Source of the DNA: Pelolinea sp.
GTDB lineage: Bacteria; Chloroflexota; Anaerolineae; Anaerolineales; Anaerolineaceae
Length of the DNA stretch: 64,000 bases
Reading direction: 5' to 3'
Assembly (NCBI GenBank): GCA_030692365.1
Contig: JAUYCC010000026.1
Location: forward strand, 32,063-96,062
Shown here: piece after piece, positions 18,304 through 27,161 of the stretch
Layout: the number at the start of each line of letters is the position of its first letter
Position numbering within the stretch: the stretch's first letter is position 1
The notes under the pieces: generated by a model
Told to the model about the DNA's origin: nothing
The model's database searches: none
The model's input: only the letters and a program-made list of their open reading frames with translations
Translations under genes and position numbers: made by a program

Positions 18304-18915
18304 CTATTCAAGCCATTTTTGAGCGAGTACAGTGAACGCATTGGTGTTCATGCGCTGGACGCAATCCAGGGCAGTCATCAGATTAGCGCTCGCCACAATG
18401 ATGCCATGTCTCGGCATCAGCACAGCGGCGGCTTTCTTTTTCATACGATCTTCCTGGCTTCTGAGCATGTCAACAATTTTATCCGCCTGATCCTGGGAAT
18501 ACTGCTCAGCTTCCGCATGGTACTGTAATTCCCCAAAGCTTTTAGATGCGCTCAGCATTGGCGGGATGGGTTTGGATTGGGCTACAAAAGGATTGATATA
18601 TTTGGGATGTGCATGGATTACAGCGCCCACAAAGGGAAATGCTTTATAAATGGCAAGGTGAGATAAACCCTCTCTGGTAAAGCGCGGGTGCTGCTTCAGG
18701 TCATCGATTTTCGCAACCGAACCTTCCACGATGTCACCTGTGTCAATGATCCAGTGCCATTGATTGCCGGCCAGCGTAGGCGTCATGTATAATACATCTC
18801 CATCCCTCGCGCTGATGTTGCCACCCGCGATATCGGTCAGATCATTCTCAAACATAAACTTGGACACATACACGATTAATTGGGATATGGTCATTCTTTC
18901 AGCAATGGATTTCAT
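18304..18915 (-). CDS. Class II aldolase/epimerase (fuculose-phosphate aldolase family)
   Basis: This 203-residue AraD/FucA-type protein has GNISARDGD at the phosphate site, the zinc histidines in HAHP and in the C-terminal PRHGIIVAS, and HLAIYKAFPFVGAVIHAHP spanning the core. I start at ATG 18915 behind GGGAG; an in-frame start at 18978 would overlap the promoter at 18945-18972. It is the first gene of the long minus-strand catabolic operon. It probably cleaves or epimerises a keto-sugar phosphate. Confidence 0.88.
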   Translation of the reverse strand: MKSIAERMTISQLIVYVSKFMFENDLTDIAGGNISARDGDVLYMTPTLAGNQWHWIIDTGDIVEGSVAKIDDLKQHPRFTREGLSHLAIYKAFPFVGAVIHAHPKYINPFVAQSKPIPPMLSASKSFGELQYHAEAEQYSQDQADKIVDMLRSQEDRMKKKAAAVLMPRHGIIVASANLMTALDCVQRMNTNAFTVLAQKWLE

Positions 18916-18944
18916 GATTACTCCCGAGAAAAAAAGATGTGACC

Positions 18945-18972
18945 ATTGTAACAAAATGTTGACATTTGTCAA
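18945..18972 (-). promoter_or_regulatory. Divergent promoter region with symmetrical -35 element
   Basis: The 14-bp palindrome TTGACATTTGTCAA (18959-18972) offers a -35 hexamer on both strands. On the minus strand TTGACA is followed after 16 bases by TACAAT (18950-18945), placing the start about 20 bases before the aldolase ATG. On the plus strand the same palindrome precedes AT-rich -10-like sequence toward the epimerase gene at 19061. A shared regulator would act on both directions. Confidence 0.7.
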
Positions 18973-19060
18973 TAACATTTGTAATTTTCATTATTTATGG
19001 GGATCTGAGGAAAAATATTATTCTATAATCAATAGAATACGACATCTTGAGGAGTAAAAA

Positions 19061-19906
19061 ATGGCAAAATTTGGCGCGCATTCTTTCCTGTGGATCGATC
19101 AGTGGACAACCGAAAAGGGCAATTATGCTATCAATGCCGCGGCGGAAATGGGGTTTGATTACGTTGAACTCCCCCTGCTGCGGCCTGATGAATTTGAAGG
19201 GGAAATTCATAAAAAGGTGCTGCGCGACGCTGGAATAGAAGCAGTTGCCTCGCTCGGATTGCCCGAAGAACTGCACATGCCCGAAAACCCTGAGGGTGCC
19301 AAACAATTTCTTTACAAGGCTCTTCAGAAATTGCAGGACGCGGGCGGCACTTATCTGTGCGGTTGCATTGCCTATACCATCGGCAAATTCACCGGCCAAC
19401 CGCCCACAAAAGAGGAACGGCAGATCGTCATGGATACACTCGGTGAGGTGGCAGCCAAAGCCAAAACCATGGGCATGACCCTTGGCCTTGAAGTGGTTAA
19501 CCGTAACGAAGGTTACCTGTATAACACCCTGGGCGACGCGCGCGAAGCCATTTTGGCGATCGGAGCGGATAACCTGAACCTGCACGCGGACACTTATCAT
19601 ATGAATATCGAGGAGGAGGGGTTCTATAATCCTTTGGTCGAAACCGCGGATGTCCTGGCTTACATTCACATGAGCGAAAGCCACCGCGGGCTGATTGGCA
19701 CCGGCACGGTTAATTGGGATGAGGTCTTCCGCGGGTTAAAGGATGGCAATTACCAGGGTCCGTTGACATTGGAATCTTTCACTTCCATCAATCCTGATAT
19801 CACTGCCGCCACCAAGCTATGGCGTGCCCCAAAATACACACCCGAGGTCTTTGCCCGTAAAGGACTGGAATTCCTCAGATCCAACGCGGCCAAATATAAC
19901 CTCTAA
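19061..19906 (+). CDS. Sugar-phosphate isomerase/epimerase (D-tagatose 3-epimerase-like)
   Basis: This 281-residue TIM barrel resembles D-tagatose/D-psicose 3-epimerase. Metal and substrate residues are visible: Glu in GLEVVNRNEG, Asp and His in HADTYHMNIEEE, His in IHMSESHRG, and the C-terminal Glu in LTLESF. It starts behind GAGGAG, 83 bases from the divergent operon. An FGGY kinase follows after 54 bases. The pair is a typical epimerase-then-kinase module for a rare ketose. Some members of this fold act as decarboxylases on branched sugar acids, so the reaction is not fixed. Confidence 0.88.
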   Translation: MAKFGAHSFLWIDQWTTEKGNYAINAAAEMGFDYVELPLLRPDEFEGEIHKKVLRDAGIEAVASLGLPEELHMPENPEGAKQFLYKALQKLQDAGGTYLCGCIAYTIGKFTGQPPTKEERQIVMDTLGEVAAKAKTMGMTLGLEVVNRNEGYLYNTLGDAREAILAIGADNLNLHADTYHMNIEEEGFYNPLVETADVLAYIHMSESHRGLIGTGTVNWDEVFRGLKDGNYQGPLTLESFTSINPDITAATKLWRAPKYTPEVFARKGLEFLRSNAAKYNL

Positions 19907-19960
19907 ACAACTTAATAAACTGCAAAGGATGAATATTAATTTAACCTGCCGAGGAAAATC

Positions 19961-21490
19961 GTGGGTTGGCTGTTTTTAGGTATTGATATTGGCTCTTACA
20001 GTTCAAAGGGTGTTCTGTGCACAACTTATGGCGAAATTGTCGCGGAAGCCAGGATTCCCCATGAAATTTCAATCCCCAAGCCCGGTTATGCCGAGCATGA
20101 CGCAGATAAGGTTTGGTGGGCTGATTTTGTAACTATCGCGAATGCTCTTACCGCAAAGGTACCGCCCGGTGAAAAAATTGCCGCGGTGGGGGTGAGCGGT
20201 GTTGGCGCCTGTGTTCTTCCAGTTGACAGGAACGGCAAGCCCTTGCGACCTGCTATTTTGTATGGCATTGACACGCGTACCACAAGTCAGATCGAGTATC
20301 TTGAAAATATTTATTCAAGGGAAGAATTGACAGTTTTTGGGGGTGCGCGCCTGACAAGCCAGTCAGCCGGTCCAAAGATTTTGTGGATCAAACAGAATGA
20401 ACCGGGTATCTACCGCCTGGCGGAAAAATTTGTTACATCTACAACATATATTATCCACATGTTAACAGGCCATTATGTTATCGACCGTCATGTTGCTTCC
20501 TATTTCAACCCATTGTTAAATATTCAATCTCTAGACTGGGATAAAAAGTTTGCTGATGAGATCGTGGAATTAGACAGATTGCCCGAATTAGGCTGGAGTG
20601 ATGAAATCGCAGGGAATATCCACGCCGTTGCCGCGAAAGAAACAGGTATTCTGGAAGGTACCCCGGTCACTTTCGGCGCGCTTGATGGCCTGGCAGAAGG
20701 GATCAGTGCAGGCGTCGTTAATCCAGGTGAACTGATGATCATGTACGGTAGCACGGCTGGTTTTTACCTTCCTATTGAAAAACCTCTGCCGACCAATGAA
20801 TTATGGATAGTCGCGGGTGCTCTGAAGGGACAGTACGCCTATGCTGGCGGTTTGGCAACCAGCGGTACGGCGACCACCTGGTTCCGTGATCAATTTGGCC
20901 TTGATTTGCTGGGCAAAGAAGCTAAAAATGGACAGAACGCTTATGCCGCCCTTGCAGCTTCAGCTGCATACTCCCCTCCTGGCGCAAAAGGATTACTGAT
21001 GCTACCTTTTTTGAGCGGTGAACGCACGCCCCTCTTTGATACCAAAGCGCGCGGCGTTTTTGCAGGCTTGACGCTCAGCCATACCCGCGGAGATATGTAC
21101 CGCGCGTTGCTTGAAGGGACCGCTTATGCCATTCGCTCGAACCTGGATGCCATGCGAAAAGCCGGCGCGGAGATTGACCATGTCATCGCGGTTGGCGGCG
21201 GCGCCTCCAATGACCTCTGGCTGCAGATTGTCAGCGATGTGTCGGGTATCCCGCAGATTGTGCCAGAAAAAACCATCGGTGCCTGCTATGGCGACGCATT
21301 TCTGGCCGGGTTGGCAGTTGGTACGGTCGGTGGGCTTGAAGCGTTGAAACGGGATTGGGTAAAGATTTCCAAAGAAATCATCCCGGATGCCGGAAAAAAG
21401 GCACGCTATGACCAGTTCTACCAGCTCTTCAGGGATTTGTATACGCAGTCAAAAGAGGTCATCCACCGGTTGGCAGATTTACAGGGATGA
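19961..21490 (+). CDS. FGGY-family carbohydrate kinase
   Basis: The 509-residue kinase has FLGIDIGSYSSKGVLCT at the N-terminus and the C-terminal nucleotide motif IAVGGGASNDLWLQIVSDV. GTG is the start, supported by GAGGA seven bases upstream and by the LGIDIG motif beginning immediately. It forms an operon with the epimerase upstream. It is the second of three FGGY kinases in this island and differs clearly from the other two, pointing to a different sugar. Confidence 0.93.
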   Translation: MGWLFLGIDIGSYSSKGVLCTTYGEIVAEARIPHEISIPKPGYAEHDADKVWWADFVTIANALTAKVPPGEKIAAVGVSGVGACVLPVDRNGKPLRPAILYGIDTRTTSQIEYLENIYSREELTVFGGARLTSQSAGPKILWIKQNEPGIYRLAEKFVTSTTYIIHMLTGHYVIDRHVASYFNPLLNIQSLDWDKKFADEIVELDRLPELGWSDEIAGNIHAVAAKETGILEGTPVTFGALDGLAEGISAGVVNPGELMIMYGSTAGFYLPIEKPLPTNELWIVAGALKGQYAYAGGLATSGTATTWFRDQFGLDLLGKEAKNGQNAYAALAASAAYSPPGAKGLLMLPFLSGERTPLFDTKARGVFAGLTLSHTRGDMYRALLEGTAYAIRSNLDAMRKAGAEIDHVIAVGGGASNDLWLQIVSDVSGIPQIVPEKTIGACYGDAFLAGLAVGTVGGLEALKRDWVKISKEIIPDAGKKARYDQFYQLFRDLYTQSKEVIHRLADLQG

Positions 21491-21526
21491 CCTCGATCGA
21501 ACATACTAATTTTTAATCCAGATAAT

Positions 21527-22645
21527 CTACAGAATTAGTAAGCCAGGCACAATGATCTCACCCATCGATGTGCGTACATTAATACCAGGCCATACTGAGT
21601 TCATATAGGATGAGATTTCCAGCCCCTTATCTGTTAACATCGCAAGCTCACCCATCTTGGTGCCTGTGACGGTAATGAACCATTCATAAGGCTGGTTAAC
21701 CTGCACCACTTTGTCCGTCAAGCACCGCCCGGCATCTACAATCACATACCCAGTCGGTCCTCCCTGAAAATGGTTGCGCCATTCTTCGGGGCAGCCCTGT
21801 TCCGCGTACCACTTCTTTTGCCAGGTAAGGATATCCGCGAACTTCACGCCAGGTTTGAGGGAGAGGAATACTCGCGCTTCCACATTTGCAGCCGCGTCAT
21901 AGACCTTTCTTACCTTGTCAGGCGGTTGGCCAAAATGCACAAAACGCGTCAGGTTGCAGTGCAGCCCCCAGCGTCTGGCAACGGTGTGCAGCATAAGGTA
22001 GTTTTCCAGCGGCTTCTCGGTCGGGATGGGATGACGGTACTTAAAGCAGCGTTCATCGCTGCCCACAATAAGCACATCCACCTCCATGCCCGCTTTCAGG
22101 TGTTCGCAGTGCAGCCTGGCGGCAATACCTTTCTCGGTTTCGCCCGGTTTCACAGAATGCGCAAATGAAGTAAAAAGCTTGTCGGTTTCCGATGCCAGCC
22201 AGCGTGTGCGTGATATTTCCAAATCAGTCATCGGGTAATGCAGGTCCACCAGGTCAGCGTAGACATTCTGAATACCTTCATAATCTGTATCCGACGCGAC
22301 TTTCTTGCCCGCCAGTTCCCTGGCTTTTTCGCGCACATCCCCGTCAAACCAGCGCAGGGTGACCAGTTCATACCCTTGCCCTGCTGCCTGTTCTTCAAAC
22401 AACCGTGCTGCGTCCATCGATTGCGCCACCAGCCAAGCCTTGTCTTTGGTGATAACAATGGTGCCGAATCCCATATTGGAATTGCGTACCACATGGCTGT
22501 CACCGCCGCCGGTCACCCAGGCAAAATGTTCGCGCGTGGAGATGAGCAATCCGTCATAACCCTTGCGCGCTAGATACTCGCGCACCTGCGTTCGCTTTCC
22601 TTCCGCGTCTTTTAAAATCTCGTCCTTTGAACCGATTATCATCAA
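21527..22645 (-). CDS. M24/creatinase-fold protein lacking the metal ligands
   Basis: This 372-residue protein has the two-domain architecture of Xaa-Pro peptidase and creatinase: an N-terminal domain with GLLISTREHFAWVTGG and a C-terminal pita-bread fold. In canonical M24 enzymes the first two metal aspartates sit in VLIDxG and SDxTRT. Here the equivalent segments read LMLHTVARRWGLHCNLTRFV, so both are replaced. His is kept in HFQGGPTGY. A non-metal activity as in creatinase is possible. It is convergent with the FGGY kinase, has its own start and no obvious operon partner. Confidence 0.8.
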   Translation of the reverse strand: MMIIGSKDEILKDAEGKRTQVREYLARKGYDGLLISTREHFAWVTGGGDSHVVRNSNMGFGTIVITKDKAWLVAQSMDAARLFEEQAAGQGYELVTLRWFDGDVREKARELAGKKVASDTDYEGIQNVYADLVDLHYPMTDLEISRTRWLASETDKLFTSFAHSVKPGETEKGIAARLHCEHLKAGMEVDVLIVGSDERCFKYRHPIPTEKPLENYLMLHTVARRWGLHCNLTRFVHFGQPPDKVRKVYDAAANVEARVFLSLKPGVKFADILTWQKKWYAEQGCPEEWRNHFQGGPTGYVIVDAGRCLTDKVVQVNQPYEWFITVTGTKMGELAMLTDKGLEISSYMNSVWPGINVRTSMGEIIVPGLLIL

Positions 22646-22750
22646 TTATTCACCCAATTAAAGTAATCCTTTTTTTACCGTTATAGGCATGGACAACTTC
22701 AAGAATTCAATCTGGTTTTTGATTGCATAATAATCTTAGCCAATAATGAG

Positions 22751-22771
22751 AGGTGGTTGGATTAACCACCT
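22751..22771. other. Stem-loop downstream of the fucose-isomerase-like operon
   Basis: AGGTGGTT, a five-base loop and AACCACCT form a perfect 8-bp hairpin in the 197-base gap between the isomerase-like gene and the M24 gene. Neither strand has a clean U tract after it, so termination is uncertain; mRNA 3' end protection is equally possible. Confidence 0.5.
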
Positions 22772-22842
22772 TTGCTATTATTTTTGTGAATATTTATCTC
22801 CATCAAACTAAAAGCTTGAGAAAATCTGTTCAAGCAAATCTT

Positions 22843-24252
22843 TTAGCCTTGATGGTAATAGACTTCCCAGCCCATGTAGTTGCCGAAGGCTTCATTGATT
22901 ATCTCTGCCGAAACCGCGTTGGTGAAGGCCGCATGGTGCTCGAAGCCGTAAGTGCAAATGTGCTTGAGCAGTTTCTGCAGGCCGGGCACGTTCACCACGG
23001 CTCGGCTGCCGAAGGTATCCAGTTTGTCGTCTGTGACCTGTCCATCACCCATATAGGTGCGGATAAGGCCAGCGTTATCATCAGTGGTGATGCGCGCAAA
23101 GCTCATCGGTCCCGCGGGGACACGCCCATTAATGGCGCCGTAAGTGTTCTCTTCACCCAGGGTGGTTGCCAGAATTTCGGCGTTGCGCATGGTGAAATCA
23201 GGGTAGAAGGATTTAGCCCAGTTGCCACAGTGGAAGAATACGCATTTGTCGCTTTCATCCGCGTAGTTGTTGTTCCAGTCCACAAGGGCGGCGGGTTTCC
23301 CAGTGGCCAGCGTCAGCGCGTACATCGAAACCGCGCCGGTGACATCAACCTCACAGGCGGAGGGCATCAGGTTGTTGCTCATCATGCTCATCAGCGTGCA
23401 GGGGTTGATGCCTAAGTTCATCTGGATGGAATCCCAGCATTGCAGTGCGGTAGCAGTGATATCCTGGTACTTGATCCACTCATTCAACACGACCGCGAAT
23501 TTGGACATGCGCAGCAGCGGTTCTTCCGGGATGCCTGTCGTCGGTATGTAATCCTTTATCTCCTGTAGTTTGGTTTTAACATCCTTGTGGTCGCTGGACA
23601 TGCGCGTGGCTTTGCCGAACAGTTCAGACAGGTCAATGGTTTTGACACTGATGCCGTATTGCTGTAATAATTTTTCGCTGAAGCGCACAGTATTAAACGC
23701 GTTCGGACGCGCGCCAACAGCACCCACACGCAGGTTGCGCAAGCCCTTCACCACGCGGCATACGCCCAGGAATTTTGCGAAATCTTTCTTGAACTGGTCG
23801 CATTTTGGATCTGAAGTGTGGTCTGTGGTAAGGGTGTATTTGTAGCCATATTGGCGCAGGTTGTTGCACACCGAGATCTTGCCGCAGAAGCCATCACGGC
23901 GCCGTTCGAGCGGCAGATTCACCGGGTCATCCGGGTAGGCCTGCACCAGGATGGGCACGTTTAAACCAGAGAGTTTAAGCGTATCAGCGATACCTTTTTC
24001 ATCACTGAAGTTGGGCATGCACACCAGCACACCGTCAATTTCTTCCCGATGTTTCTTGAAGAGCTCCGCGCATTCTTTGGAATGCGCCCATGTTTCCACC
24101 GAACCATTCTTGGTGGCTTCTTTGGGCAGCACCACCATTTCGACATCGAATTCCTTGAACAGGTCTTCAATATCCTTGCGCGCTTCCAGCACCAGCGCGT
24201 CCGGGAAGAAATCCCGATTGCCATAAAGGACTGCCAGGGTTGTTTTTTTCAT
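22843..24252 (-). CDS. L-fucose/L-arabinose isomerase-family protein
   Basis: The 469-residue protein has the FucI/AraA-type three-domain layout: a Rossmann-like N-terminal half (TTLAVLYGNRDFFP), a middle substrate domain with ACEVDVTGAVSMYAL carrying the metal-binding Glu and Asp, and a C-terminal barrel with FFHCGNWAKSF. It is shorter than L-fucose isomerase (about 590 residues) and belongs to the 'L-fucose isomerase-like' group. It is the last gene of the second regulon, 15 bases after the FGGY kinase. It likely converts an aldose to the ketose that the kinase phosphorylates. Confidence 0.87.
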   Translation of the reverse strand: MKKTTLAVLYGNRDFFPDALVLEARKDIEDLFKEFDVEMVVLPKEATKNGSVETWAHSKECAELFKKHREEIDGVLVCMPNFSDEKGIADTLKLSGLNVPILVQAYPDDPVNLPLERRRDGFCGKISVCNNLRQYGYKYTLTTDHTSDPKCDQFKKDFAKFLGVCRVVKGLRNLRVGAVGARPNAFNTVRFSEKLLQQYGISVKTIDLSELFGKATRMSSDHKDVKTKLQEIKDYIPTTGIPEEPLLRMSKFAVVLNEWIKYQDITATALQCWDSIQMNLGINPCTLMSMMSNNLMPSACEVDVTGAVSMYALTLATGKPAALVDWNNNYADESDKCVFFHCGNWAKSFYPDFTMRNAEILATTLGEENTYGAINGRVPAGPMSFARITTDDNAGLIRTYMGDGQVTDDKLDTFGSRAVVNVPGLQKLLKHICTYGFEHHAAFTNAVSAEIINEAFGNYMGWEVYYHQG

Positions 24253-24267
24253 TTTTTCACCTCTCGT

Positions 24268-25776
24268 TTATAGGGTATGGTTAATTTCTTTCACAGCCGG
24301 GTAAAGCTTCTTGTAAAGTTCATAGCGATCGTCATACAGCGCTTTAATACCAGGGTTGGGGATATACACTTTCTTAATCTTCAAGTGCGAATCAATGGCC
24401 GACGCCGCGTCAGTGAATACGCCCACCGCTACGCCCGCCAGAATGGCCGCGCCCATACCGGCCGCTTCGGTTACTTCTGGCGCCGCGACCGGGATACCGG
24501 TCACATCCGCCTTCAATTGCAGCCACAGCTCAGATTTAGCCCCGCCGCCAATAGCGCGCAGTTCATTGATCGCGATTCCGCCTTCTTTTAATATTTCCAG
24601 GTTAAGACGTAGCTCCATGGTCAGGGCATCCAGGATGGCCTTGGCAAAATCGGTTTTCGTGGTCGCAAATGTCAGTCCTACCACTGCGCCCTTGGAAAGC
24701 GTGTCAAATGTTGGGGTACCGGAACCTGCCAAATGCGGCAGCATCAGCACCGGTGAAGGTTCAGGACCGGCGCCTTTCAGCACCATATCATATGCGTCAC
24801 CGCCACGCGCCTTCGCAATTTCCTGCTCAGATTGGCAGAAAGTATCCCGGAACCAGCGCAGCACAAACCCACCGCTTTGGTTGAGGGTCATGACCACATA
24901 TAAACCGGGGAAGGTGTGCAGGTAAACGGACATATTGCCATGATACAGGCTGTCATTCAGATGCGGGCTGTCCATTGATACTTCTACCACTTCTGCAGTT
25001 CCCGTAGAGACCATCGCCAGTCCGGCTTTGGTCAGGCCGGCGCCCAGCGCTCCGCAAGCCTGGTCGTGCCCACCTGTGGCCACAATTGGCAAGGTTTTAA
25101 ATCCCAGCTCCTCAGCCAGATCCGCTTTCATTCTTCCCACAGGAGCGCCAGAAGGATGAACTTCCGCGAGCCTGGATTTCTCCAGTTCAAGAAAATTCAG
25201 GATTTTTTCCGACCACTTTTCTTTTTCAAGGTCATAAACTTGTGTCCGTGAAGCAAGGCACTTGCTGATTACAGGAATGCCAGTGAGTTTATTGATGATG
25301 AAATCTTCGTACAGCAAAAACCTGGCAGCGTTCTTCCAAATCTGCGGTTCATGCTCTTTCAGCCACATCAATTTTGGAAGTGTGTTGCTGGTATGAACTG
25401 GCATGCCCGTGAGGCTAAATAAAGCTTTTGTCTCGAAAGTATCACGCAGCTTCCGGTTTTGCTCATCCGTGCGGGTATCCATGCCCAGGATCATTGGGCG
25501 TAGCGCTTTTCCCGCCGCATCTACCGGCGCAATCGCTTCGCCCTGAACCGACAGGCTGATTGCTTTGACTGAACCTGCAACACCGCCTTTAGCCACGCTT
25601 TCACGCAAACACTCCTTAGCCAGAACCCACACCTTTTCCGCGTCCTGTTCAGCCCACTGTGGGTGGGGGATATCCACCGCGTATTCGCGGCTGGCGCTGG
25701 CAAGTAATTTCAAGTCTTCACTAAAGATATGCGCTTTACAACCGGTGGTGCCGATATCCAGTCCGATCAGAGCCAT
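24268..25776 (-). CDS. FGGY-family carbohydrate kinase (xylulokinase-like)
   Basis: This 502-residue kinase begins MALIGLDIGTTGCKAHIFS and has the C-terminal motif RAIGGGAKSELWLQLKADVTG; both are standard FGGY ATP-site features. The segment ATGGHDQACGALGAGL and the surrounding sequence look xylulokinase-like. It sits between the COG4091 oxidoreductase and the fucose-isomerase-like gene. Isomerase plus kinase plus alcohol dehydrogenase suggests entry of a polyol or aldose. Confidence 0.93.
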   Translation of the reverse strand: MALIGLDIGTTGCKAHIFSEDLKLLASASREYAVDIPHPQWAEQDAEKVWVLAKECLRESVAKGGVAGSVKAISLSVQGEAIAPVDAAGKALRPMILGMDTRTDEQNRKLRDTFETKALFSLTGMPVHTSNTLPKLMWLKEHEPQIWKNAARFLLYEDFIINKLTGIPVISKCLASRTQVYDLEKEKWSEKILNFLELEKSRLAEVHPSGAPVGRMKADLAEELGFKTLPIVATGGHDQACGALGAGLTKAGLAMVSTGTAEVVEVSMDSPHLNDSLYHGNMSVYLHTFPGLYVVMTLNQSGGFVLRWFRDTFCQSEQEIAKARGGDAYDMVLKGAGPEPSPVLMLPHLAGSGTPTFDTLSKGAVVGLTFATTKTDFAKAILDALTMELRLNLEILKEGGIAINELRAIGGGAKSELWLQLKADVTGIPVAAPEVTEAAGMGAAILAGVAVGVFTDAASAIDSHLKIKKVYIPNPGIKALYDDRYELYKKLYPAVKEINHTL

Positions 25777-25805
25777 AAGGTCAGTCTCTCCAGTTTTCTT
25801 TCAGA

Positions 25806-27149
25806 TTAATCCGCGACCATCTCCACTTTTGCGAGCAGTTCATCCTCTGTCAGTTTGCTAGCCATCCACTCATTCTGCAGATTCCAGAGCGTGAAGACTG
25901 TAGAAGGTTTGATCTCAACATTTTCCAGGGTGACAGGCTCATCCATGGGAATATCCCGAATCACTTTCGCGCCTTTGGCCAAACCAATGGGCAGCAAATT
26001 TTCCTTACGGGCGGCTTCGTAGGTATCAATCAGGCTGTAATAGGCAACGCCGCCGATCGCGTCCAGGACATCACCGGATTTCAGGTTCTTTTTAGATACC
26101 GCGAAAACTTCCGAAGTCAGCCGGTCAAGCGGCACCATATTGGCTTTTTTCCGAAGCACAAGCATGGCGCAGGTGAGTGGTACTTCGATACTGCACAGGT
26201 GGAAGGGTCGGAAAAGGGTGTAATACGGGCCATTGCCCATATTGCGCAGGATCATGGCTTCGCGCAGGCGGGGATGGTCGGTGCGCACGATCAGGAAAAC
26301 ACCCGGGGCTACGCGCCCCACGCCAAAATCTACAACACCCATTTTATTCAGCACGCCGCCATCTTCCTTTAAAGCAAAGGCGTGATGCAAATGGTCGCGG
26401 TCAGTTTCCACTCCATGCATACCGCGCACATCCGGCACCAGACCTGTGGCGTTGGAAACTGCAGCCATCTCGATCATGGTCTTTGAGCCGTCCACAAACT
26501 CAATCAGCATATTGGGGCTCAAGCCGCGCCGCGCCGCTTCTTTTTGCACATCCGGGTCGTCCGGTGAAGCATGCCGATCAAGTGGGTTGTTCTTACCTTT
26601 ACCGGCCGCCACAATAGTAAAGCCGATCGCGTCCGCAAAATCGTAAAGTTCTTTGCACGCCGCGGGTTCATCCCCGGCAGCCAGCGCGTAAAGCTGGCCT
26701 TTCTTTAAACAATACCAGTGAAGCAGCGGACCAACAGTGATATCTGTTTCTACGTTCATCATCGCCAGGTCGTGGCCGTGGCGCACGGTTCTCAAGGATG
26801 CGCGAGCGCCGATTTCCGGCACACCGGTAGACTCAATCACTACATCTATGTTTTTTACATCAGTGAGAATACGATAGTCGTTAACCGCCACATATTTGCC
26901 GGCAGCAATGGCTATATCCGCATCTTTCGTATTTTCCACTACAACGACTTCACCCTCAACACGAGCAATGGCATAAGCATCTTTGGCGCGCTGCAGATTG
27001 GCATCCGCAGTGATCACCACGTCTATGCCTTTCATCATGCTGACTTCGGCTACGATGTCCGTGCCCATCTGGCCGGTTCCGATGAGCCCGATCCGTACAG
27101 GTTTGCCCTGGGCTTCCCTTTGTTTCAGTTCTTCATTTAACCCTATCAT
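25806..27149 (-). CDS. COG4091 NAD(P)-dependent oxidoreductase with C-terminal SAF domain
   Basis: This 447-residue protein starts with a Rossmann fold (RIGLIGTGQMGTDIV, residues 20-34). A homoserine-dehydrogenase-like catalytic part follows, with AAGDEPAACKELYDFA, and a C-terminal SAF-type domain (LKSGDVLDAIGGVAYYSLID). This is the architecture of 'predicted homoserine dehydrogenase' COG4091, whose members occur in tetritol and rare-sugar-acid clusters. It is co-transcribed with a zinc alcohol dehydrogenase and sugar kinase, so a sugar-derived substrate is more likely than homoserine. The reaction is unproven. Confidence 0.85.
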   Translation of the reverse strand: MIGLNEELKQREAQGKPVRIGLIGTGQMGTDIVAEVSMMKGIDVVITADANLQRAKDAYAIARVEGEVVVVENTKDADIAIAAGKYVAVNDYRILTDVKNIDVVIESTGVPEIGARASLRTVRHGHDLAMMNVETDITVGPLLHWYCLKKGQLYALAAGDEPAACKELYDFADAIGFTIVAAGKGKNNPLDRHASPDDPDVQKEAARRGLSPNMLIEFVDGSKTMIEMAAVSNATGLVPDVRGMHGVETDRDHLHHAFALKEDGGVLNKMGVVDFGVGRVAPGVFLIVRTDHPRLREAMILRNMGNGPYYTLFRPFHLCSIEVPLTCAMLVLRKKANMVPLDRLTSEVFAVSKKNLKSGDVLDAIGGVAYYSLIDTYEAARKENLLPIGLAKGAKVIRDIPMDEPVTLENVEIKPSTVFTLWNLQNEWMASKLTEDELLAKVEMVAD

Positions 27150-27161
27150 GATAATTACCTC

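Noticed and set aside
18995..19684. A 229-codon minus-strand frame antisense to the epimerase gene
   Set aside because: It lies opposite a well supported gene and has no recognisable domain; it is a shadow frame.
22753..23415. A 220-codon plus-strand frame opposite the fucose-isomerase-like gene
   Set aside because: Antisense to a conserved protein, no domain, no ribosome-binding site.
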